Part shown: piece by piece, positions 58,780 to 64,000 of the stretch | Layout: every line of letters begins with the position of its first letter | Numbering within the stretch: position 1 is the first letter of the stretch | Source of the DNA: Actinomadura litoris | GTDB lineage: Bacteria > Actinomycetota > Actinomycetes > Streptosporangiales > Streptosporangiaceae | NCBI RefSeq assembly: GCF_009733595.1 | Contig: NZ_WOFH01000014.1 | Span: forward strand, 1-64,000 | Direction of reading: 5' to 3' | DNA length: 64,000 nt | Translations under genes and position numbers: made by a program | The notes under the pieces: model-generated | The model's database searches: none | What the model saw: only the letters and a program-made list of their open reading frames with translations | Told to the model about the DNA's origin: nothing

Positions 58780-59739
58780 GTGTCCACCAGCATTCCCCGC
58801 CGCCGCCTCGGCGCGGCCGGCCCCGAGGTGGGGGTCCTCGCCCTCGGCTCCTGGCACACCTACGACCGGATGGACTTCGGCGACGCCGTCGCGATGCTCC
58901 GCCACGCCGTGGACGCCGGTATCAACATGTTCGACGTCGCCGTCTACGGGATGCCCGGCCACCCGCCGGTGTTCACCGACGTGCTGTTCTCGGCGATGGT
59001 CCGCGCCGCCGGGATCGAGCGCGAGGACTACCTGCTGTCGGCCAAGCTGTGGCTGGAGGGCTATCCCGAGCACTCCATGCGCGACCAGCTCACCAACGCG
59101 CTGTTCCGCGCGGGCGTCGACCACGCCGACGTCGCCGTCCTCGGCGACATCCGCAGCGACGACCTGGACCTGCGCAAGCTCGCCGAGGACCTCGCGGAGC
59201 TGGAGCGCGAGGGCCTGCTCGGCTGCTGGGGCGTCAACAACTGGTCGGCCTCCACGATCCTGGAGATCCGCGAGCACGCGCTCGCCGCCGGGTCGCCCGG
59301 CCCGCAGCTCGCGCAGCTCAAGTACAGCCCGTGCCGGCGCGCCATCCCCGACGGCGAGCCGTTCGAGGCCGTCTTCGCGGCGGGCGTGTCGATGCAGGCC
59401 TCGGACGTGCTGGAGGGCGGCATCCTCGCCGGCAAGTCCGGCGCGTCCCGGCAGATCGGACGCGACCCGGGCGAGATCCGCCCGCGCATCCAGGACGCCG
59501 CGAAGGGCATCGCGGAGCTGGCGAAGGAGCTGGACGCGACCCCCGCGCAGCTCTGCATCGCGTTCACGCTCACGCACCCCTCCACCAGCACGGTGCTGTT
59601 CGGCTCGACCAGCCTGGAGCAGCTCACCGCCAACATCGCCGCGCTGGACGTCCTGGAGCGGGTGGGCGCCGACCGCCTCCGCTCGCTGATGGAGCCGTTC
59701 TGGGTCGACCGCGGCATCGTGGACCCCGAGGGTCCGTAA
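58780..59739 (+). CDS. Aldo-keto-reductase-like protein 2 (catalytic His missing)
   Basis: A 319-residue paralogue of the protein at 49477-50469, with FDVAVYGM, SAKLWLEG, GVNNWS and QASDVLEGGILAG. As in the paralogue, the catalytic His segment is replaced by VAVLGD. The two copies flank the island and probably arose by duplication within it. GTG 58780 has GATGAGGA 5 bases upstream and is preferred; ATG 58768 overlaps the dehydrogenase stop. Last gene of the plus-strand operon. Confidence 0.8.
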   Translation: MSTSIPRRRLGAAGPEVGVLALGSWHTYDRMDFGDAVAMLRHAVDAGINMFDVAVYGMPGHPPVFTDVLFSAMVRAAGIEREDYLLSAKLWLEGYPEHSMRDQLTNALFRAGVDHADVAVLGDIRSDDLDLRKLAEDLAELEREGLLGCWGVNNWSASTILEIREHALAAGSPGPQLAQLKYSPCRRAIPDGEPFEAVFAAGVSMQASDVLEGGILAGKSGASRQIGRDPGEIRPRIQDAAKGIAELAKELDATPAQLCIAFTLTHPSTSTVLFGSTSLEQLTANIAALDVLERVGADRLRSLMEPFWVDRGIVDPEGP

Positions 59740-59813
59740 CCGCGGTCTCACCGGGCTCCCGCGGGCCGGCGGGGGCCCGGTGTCCAGACCGCGCGCGTTT
59801 CCGGCGGGCGTGC

Positions 59814-60521
59814 TCAGCCGAGCGGGCGCGCCCCGCCGCGCGGGGGCCGCGGGACGTCGCGCAGCCAGCCCCGGTGCCGCCTGCCCGTGAGCTCCAGCCG
59901 GACCAGCGGATGGTAGGCGCGCGCGTCGATCCCCTCGTAGCCGTGCCGGACGATCGACTGGTAGATGTCCTCCGACACCACGAGCACCAGCGGCGCCCGC
60001 GCCGCCCGCAGCGCGTCCTTGGCCTCCGGGCAGTCCAGCAGCCGGAACGCGACGTCGAGCGCCTCCCCGAAGCTGCCCCGCCCGTCGCTCTGCACCTCAC
60101 CGGCATGCACGACGACACGGATCCGCATCCGCCGGTCGCGTTCCGGGTCGGGCGCCGGCCCCGTGTTGTGCTCGGCCAGCAGCTCCGCCAGGATCGGCAC
60201 CACCGGGTGCAGCAGCAGCGTCTTCGGCACCTCGTCCAGCGGGCGGACGAGGACGAGCGCGCCGTCGCCCCGGTCGACGAACTCCTCCCGGTGGCGCTCC
60301 TCGATGCCCGCCCGCGCGAACGCCTCCTCCAGCAGCCGGTACAGCGTCCGGCGCAGCTCGGCCTTCACCGGGTCGGTGCGGCTGGTCGAGCCCTCGATGT
60401 CCACCGCCATGATCGTGCGGTAGCGCGGGCGCACCCGCGCCGGGGGAGGCGGGCGCCGGGCCCCGCCCCGCGCCGCCTTCGCCATCGTGATGACCGCCGC
60501 CGCCTCCATCTGGTGATCCAT
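59814..60521 (-). CDS. Class III nucleotidyl-cyclase-like protein
   Basis: A 235-residue soluble protein with one cyclase homology domain. MAVDIEGSTSRTD has the first metal Asp, DRGDGALVLV the second, and VVVHAGEVQSDGRGSFGEALDVAFRLL the dimer segment. The Asn that stabilises the transition state is Asp here (LDVAFRL), while the Arg is kept, so activity is uncertain. No sensor domain is attached. ATG 60521 has AAGGAG 9 bases upstream. It is divergent from the histidine kinase across a 416-base region. Confidence 0.72.
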   Translation of the reverse strand: MDHQMEAAAVITMAKAARGGARRPPPPARVRPRYRTIMAVDIEGSTSRTDPVKAELRRTLYRLLEEAFARAGIEERHREEFVDRGDGALVLVRPLDEVPKTLLLHPVVPILAELLAEHNTGPAPDPERDRRMRIRVVVHAGEVQSDGRGSFGEALDVAFRLLDCPEAKDALRAARAPLVLVVSEDIYQSIVRHGYEGIDARAYHPLVRLELTGRRHRGWLRDVPRPPRGGARPLG

Positions 60522-60677
60522 TCCCCCGTGCTCCTTCCCGTGCTCCCCATGGACAACTGATTCGAGCGTCGCAAAGCCCAGTGGTCTCGGCAACCCAGGC
60601 GAACCCGGGCCCGTTCCCGGGGTTTTCCCGGTTATTCGGCGCCGCTTTTCGACGGCGGGGAAATGGCGGGCGAATTC

Positions 60678-60742
60678 GCCCTGTCCCATGGGGCGCGTTC
60701 CGGGTCAAGGGGAACGGGTCCCGAATCCGGCCGGGACAGGGC
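60678..60742. repeat. Nested inverted repeat
   Basis: Outer arms GCCCTGTCCC and GGGACAGGGC (60678-60687 and 60733-60742, perfect) enclose an inner stem CGTTCC/GGAACG (60696-60701 with 60711-60716). It could be a cruciform, a structured RNA leader or an operator. Confidence 0.45.
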
Positions 60743-60763
60743 ACACGGGAGCCCGCCCGCGCC

Positions 60764-60781
60764 GCGCATCGATCGGATAAC
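60764..60781 (+). promoter_or_regulatory. Shared kinase-upstream motif, copy 1
   Basis: GCGCATCGATCGGATAAC, 157 bases before the first kinase gene. It is matched at 16 of 18 positions upstream of the second kinase gene (63389-63406). Confidence 0.55.
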
Positions 60782-60937
60782 ACCGCTCGCGGCGGCCTCC
60801 GGCGTCCATGACACTTCGGGCAAGCCCGCGGACGCGGACGGTGACGGCGCGCCCGCACCCGGGAAAGCACGGGTCCGACCCCCGTGGGTTTCCGGTGGCA
60901 CGACCGGCCCGCCGTCCCGAACATGGAGAGGGTGGTC

Positions 60938-62707
60938 GTGGTGATTTCCGGTCCGCGGCGGCGCCGCACGCCCCCGTGGTTCGGTCCGGAGGCGAGGCGC
61001 GCCCTCGTCGCCGGGCTCGCGGTGGCGGTGCTGGCGCTGGCGGCCGGATGGCCGTACTGGCGCGGCCACCCGGCCGCCGCCGCGGTCACGCTCGCCGTCT
61101 GCGCCGCGATCGCGGCCGAGGGCGTGCTGCTGGCGACCGGCGGGCGCACCCGCCGGACGGGCCTCGCGTTCGTGACCGCCGCCGCCGCGTGGGCGCTGAA
61201 CTGGTTCGCGAGCTGGGACGCGGGGGCCGGCCCGATGGTCTCGCCGTACGCGCAGGCCGGGTTCTACCTCGCGCTCGGCGTCGGCGTGCTGCTGTACCCG
61301 ACCGGGCGGCTGGAGTACCTCGCCGACCGGGTCTGGACCGCCGTCGCCTGCGCCGTCCTCACGGCGTGCCCGACGGCGATGTGGCTGACCTCCGAGCCGG
61401 AGTGGGCGGCGTTCCGCGGCGACTCGGTGTGGTGGCCCGCGCCGTTCCCCGACCTCGGGCTGTTCCGCGCCGTGCTGCGGGTGTCGTCCGGGCTGTACCT
61501 GCTGCTCGCGCTGTCGTTCGCCGTCGTGCTGCTGCTCCGGCTGTCCCGGATGGGACGGCTGGGCCGCGTCCTCGCCCTGCCGGTGACGATCGCGCTGGCG
61601 TTCGTCGGGGTGTCGGCGGCGCTGACCCAGAATCCCGTCATGGAGGCGTCCGTCTCGCTGGACGCCCTCCTCGACGTGTACGCGGTGCAGGGCGCGGTCG
61701 CCGGGGTCGTCCCGCTCACGCTGCTGGCGTCGGGGCTGCGGGTCAGGCTCGGGGAGCTGTCGGTCGCGGGCCGGATGCTGCGGCTGACGGCGCCGGTGAC
61801 CGTGGAGCGCGTCCGCGACGCCCTGCGGGACGTGCTGCACGACCCGTCCCTCGACCTGTGGTTCTGGGCGCCCGCGGAGGGGCTCTACGTCGACACCGGC
61901 GGGCGCCCCGCGGACCTCGCCGGGGACGCGGCGCCGGGCCGCTGGCGCCGGACGGTGCTGACCGCGTCCGGCGACCCCCTGGCGGTCGTGGAGCTGGGCG
62001 GGGCGCTGCGCGACCACGGCTCGCTCGTCGAGGCGGCGCTGGCGGCGGGCGGCCGCGCGCTGGAGAACGCGCGGCTCCAGGCGACCGTGCACGCCAACCT
62101 GGAGCAGGTCCGCTCCGCCTATGAGCGCCTGGTGCGGGCCGAGGCGGTTGAGCGCGAACGGCTGGCCCGCGACCTGCACGACGGCGCGCAGCAGCGGCTG
62201 CTGGCGCTGGGGGCGATGCTCGGCACGCTGGAGGCGGTGAGCGCCGACGGAGCGGTGCGCGAGCACGCGCGGACGTGCCGGGGCGAGCTGATGGAGGCGC
62301 TGGCCGAGCTGCGGGCGCTGGCCCGGGAGGTGCGTCCGGCGCTGCTGGTGCAGGGCGGCCTGGCCCCCGCGCTGGAGGTCGTCGCCGAGCGGATCGGCAC
62401 CCGCGTGCGGCTGGAGGTCGCGCCGGGGCGCTACTCCAGTGAGATCGAGTCGACGCTGTACGCGGTGCTGTGCGAGGCGATGTCCTACGCTGTCGAACGC
62501 GCGGGGGCGGCGAGGGTGACCGTGCGGGTGCGGCCCGAGGGGGCGCGGCTGGTCGCCGAGGTCAGCGACGACGGCGGGAGCCCGGGCGACCCCGCCGCCG
62601 ACCTGGCGGGCCTGTCCGGGCGGATCCGGGCGCTGCGCGGGCAGGTGAGTGTGGACGGGGATCCCGCGAGGGGCACGACGGTGAGGATGGTCCTGCCATG
62701 CGAGTAG
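60938..62707 (+). CDS. NarL-type sensor histidine kinase (membrane)
   Basis: A 589-residue kinase. About eight hydrophobic segments lie in residues 20-260, followed by a GAF-less coiled region, a HisKA_3 dimerisation helix with phospho-accepting H414 in ARDLHDGAQQRLLALG, and a HATPase domain. The N box reads EAMSYAVE (Asn replaced by Ser), while the DDGG box and GTT loop remain, so the ATP site is atypical. GTG 60938 has GGAGAGGG 5 bases upstream. Overlaps its response regulator by 10 bases. It senses something in the membrane. Confidence 0.87.
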   Translation: MVISGPRRRRTPPWFGPEARRALVAGLAVAVLALAAGWPYWRGHPAAAAVTLAVCAAIAAEGVLLATGGRTRRTGLAFVTAAAAWALNWFASWDAGAGPMVSPYAQAGFYLALGVGVLLYPTGRLEYLADRVWTAVACAVLTACPTAMWLTSEPEWAAFRGDSVWWPAPFPDLGLFRAVLRVSSGLYLLLALSFAVVLLLRLSRMGRLGRVLALPVTIALAFVGVSAALTQNPVMEASVSLDALLDVYAVQGAVAGVVPLTLLASGLRVRLGELSVAGRMLRLTAPVTVERVRDALRDVLHDPSLDLWFWAPAEGLYVDTGGRPADLAGDAAPGRWRRTVLTASGDPLAVVELGGALRDHGSLVEAALAAGGRALENARLQATVHANLEQVRSAYERLVRAEAVERERLARDLHDGAQQRLLALGAMLGTLEAVSADGAVREHARTCRGELMEALAELRALAREVRPALLVQGGLAPALEVVAERIGTRVRLEVAPGRYSSEIESTLYAVLCEAMSYAVERAGAARVTVRVRPEGARLVAEVSDDGGSPGDPAADLAGLSGRIRALRGQVSVDGDPARGTTVRMVLPCE

Positions 62708-63369
62708 CCGTGGCCGAGGACAGCGGGATCTTCCGGCAGGCGCTGGTCACCCTGCTCACCACGGTCGGCATCGAGGTCGCGGTGTCGGCGGCGTCGGGGG
62801 AGGAGCTGCTGGCGCGGGTGGCGGGCGACCCGCCCGACGTCGCGATCGTGGACCTGCACATGCCGCCCACCCACACCAACGAGGGCGTGGTCGCGGCGCG
62901 GCGGCTGCTGGAGCGGCACGAGAACCTCGGCGTGCTGGTCCTGTCGGCCTACAACGAGACCCCGCAGGCGATGGAGCTGTTCCGCGACCAGCCGCGCGGC
63001 GTGGGGTACCTGCTGAAGGACCACGTCACCGACGTCGACAACCTTCGCTCGGCGCTGGAGCGGGTGATGCGCGGCGAGGTCGTCATCGACCCGGACGTGG
63101 TGAGCCGCCTGGTCGAGGCGAGGCACCGCGAGCATGAGCTGGCGCGGCTGTCGGAGCGGGAGCGCGGCGTGCTGGCGCTGATGGCCGAGGGGCACTCCAA
63201 CGCGGGCATCGGCAGGCGGCTGCACCTGTCCGCGCGCACCGTCGAGGACCACGTCCGGTCCATCTTCACCAAGCTCGGCATCACCTCCTCCGCCACCGGC
63301 GGCCCCCAGGACAGCAACAAGCGCGTCCTCGCGGTCCTGACCTGGCTGCGCGCCGCCGAACCCCGCTGA
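62698..63369 (+). CDS. NarL/FixJ-family response regulator
   Basis: A 223-residue regulator. The receiver domain has phospho-acceptor D52 (VAIVDLHMPP), and the LuxR-type HTH is at about 145-205 (LSERERGVLALMAEGHSNAGI, RTVEDHVRSIFTKLG). Its start at 62698 lies inside the kinase gene. It would control targets carrying its site; the shared 18-bp motif (60764, 63389) is a candidate. A second kinase gene follows. Confidence 0.92.
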   Translation: MRVAVAEDSGIFRQALVTLLTTVGIEVAVSAASGEELLARVAGDPPDVAIVDLHMPPTHTNEGVVAARRLLERHENLGVLVLSAYNETPQAMELFRDQPRGVGYLLKDHVTDVDNLRSALERVMRGEVVIDPDVVSRLVEARHREHELARLSERERGVLALMAEGHSNAGIGRRLHLSARTVEDHVRSIFTKLGITSSATGGPQDSNKRVLAVLTWLRAAEPR

Positions 63370-63388
63370 GCGTGCGTCGTGCGATCGC

Positions 63389-63406
63389 GCGCATCAATCG
63401 GGTAAC
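63389..63406 (+). promoter_or_regulatory. Shared kinase-upstream motif, copy 2
   Basis: GCGCATCAATCGGGTAAC, 134 bases before the second kinase gene, 16 of 18 identical to the copy at 60764. Confidence 0.55.
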
Positions 63407-63539
63407 GGGCCTTCGCGTGAACCGGCGGTCTCGGGAAGACTGACGGTGCGAGCCCGGTCGCTCATGGTGACCCGCTCGCGGCCCCCGCCCTCCCGTGTGC
63501 CGAGGTCCCTGCGCGGGCCTCGACACGGAAGGGGCCCCG

Positions 63540-64000
63540 GTGAGGTCCGAGCCCGGAGGGCGGCTGCCGCTGTGGTTCGGCGCGCGGGTGCGCCGCGCGG
63601 CCGGCGCGGGCGCCGCCGTCGCCGCGGGCGCGGTGGCCTGCGGCTGGCCGCACTGGCGCGATGCCCCGGGCGCCGCCGCCGTCACGGTGGCGTGCTGCGG
63701 CGGGTTCGCGGTCGCCGGCGGCGTGCTGGCCGCCGGGCGCTCCGGCCACCGGACCGGGCTGCTGTTCACCGTCGCCTCGGCCGCCTGGGCGGTCACCTGG
63801 ACCGCGAGCTGGGACGCCGGTGCCGCGCCGCTCGTCTCGGTCTTCGCGCAGTCGGTGTTCTTCCTCGCGATCGGCGCCGGCGTCCTGCTGTACCCCTCGG
63901 GGCGCCTCGGCGCCGCCGCCCGGCTCTGGACGGCCGCCGCCGCGCTGGTGCTGCTCGGCGGGCAGGTACTGCTGTGCGTCACGTCCCGCCCCGAGTGGAA
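63540..64000 (+). CDS. Second NarL-type sensor histidine kinase (partial, runs off the window)
   Basis: The first 153 codons are visible. The protein matches the N-terminal sensor region of the kinase at 60938-62707: LWFGARVRRAA, GWPHWRDAPGAAAVTV, TASWDAGAAPLVS and LLYPSGRLG parallel its PWFGPEARRA, GWPYWRGHPAAAAVTL, FASWDAGAGPMVS and LLYPTGRLE. It is thus a tandem duplicate that probably senses a related signal. GTG 63540 follows GGAAGGGG. The kinase domain lies beyond the window edge. Confidence 0.8.
   Translation, partial: MRSEPGGRLPLWFGARVRRAAGAGAAVAAGAVACGWPHWRDAPGAAAVTVACCGGFAVAGGVLAAGRSGHRTGLLFTVASAAWAVTWTASWDAGAAPLVSVFAQSVFFLAIGAGVLLYPSGRLGAAARLWTAAAALVLLGGQVLLCVTSRPEW

Larger units (their letters stand above)
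60522..60937. other. Intergenic region with nested inverted repeats
   Basis: The region separates the cyclase-like gene from the histidine kinase. It holds the nested inverted repeat at 60678-60742 and the kinase-linked motif at 60764-60781. No gene was seen. Confidence 0.5.

Noticed and set aside
1..64000. CRISPR arrays, insertion sequences, integrases, prophage modules
   Set aside because: No regularly spaced repeats, transposase or recombinase motifs were seen in any frame I read.

Overview
The window is a 64 kb stretch of a high-GC actinomycete chromosome. The evidence is strong GC bias at third codon positions, many GTG and TTG starts, GuaB1, CGNR and FolP2-type genes, mycothiol-type DinB proteins, paired LCP and L,D-transpeptidase genes, and an actinobacterial SOS box. 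I would guess Streptosporangiales/Thermomonosporaceae (Actinomadura-like); that is an inference from gene content, not a proof. The window opens in the 3' end of a 23S rRNA gene, followed by 5S rRNA and a terminator, so it starts at the end of an rRNA operon. No CRISPR array, insertion sequence, integrase or prophage was seen.

0.4-10.6 kb: an autoregulated-looking operon (FAD oxidoreductase, desaturase, TetR) with a palindromic operator on an apparently leaderless promoter; a YCII protein; an RDD membrane protein; an enolase-superfamily MenC-like protein that has lost its catalytic lysines, coupled to a P-loop kinase; an LCP cell-wall ligase; GuaB1. 11-22 kb: a double Lrp regulator with a flanking inverted repeat, two CPA1 antiporters, LysR, an MFS exporter with a UBP zinc finger, GDP-mannose dehydratase divergent from folP2, and a CGNR regulator. 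Two inverted copies of a dispersed GC-rich repeat lie here. 22.5-22.8 kb: a cluster of three tRNA genes (Trp, Ala, Ser), of which the Trp gene is structurally odd.

22.8-40.8 kb: an aminotransferase/LysR pair, a membrane protein, two tandem lipoprotein L,D-transpeptidases, a STAS protein, DinB, a two-component system divergent from a lipoprotein/periplasmic adaptor/MacB-like ABC exporter operon, an SDR-MerR operon with a 20-bp-spacer promoter, SOS-controlled DNA polymerase IV, an NmrA-like protein and the remains of an XRE/MmyB regulator.

40.9-59.7 kb: a catabolic island built around homoprotocatechuate meta-cleavage. It holds HpaD, HpaE, a DapA-like aldolase and a fused FAH-RraA protein, followed by hydrolases, an SDR, an O-methyltransferase-like protein, an amidohydrolase, two diverged aldo-keto reductases, a zinc alcohol dehydrogenase and a branched-chain-type (Liv) ABC importer in which permease and ATPase are fused. 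A GntR/FCD regulator is encoded inside the island, and all three divergent intergenic regions carry the same AAATCGTATnnGA-like element on promoter -10 positions, which suggests one regulon. No ring hydroxylase is present, so the true starting substrate is unknown; this island is the best candidate for an undescribed system. 59.8-64 kb: a nucleotidyl-cyclase-like protein and two tandem paralogous NarL-type histidine kinases (the second cut by the window edge) that share an 18-bp upstream motif.
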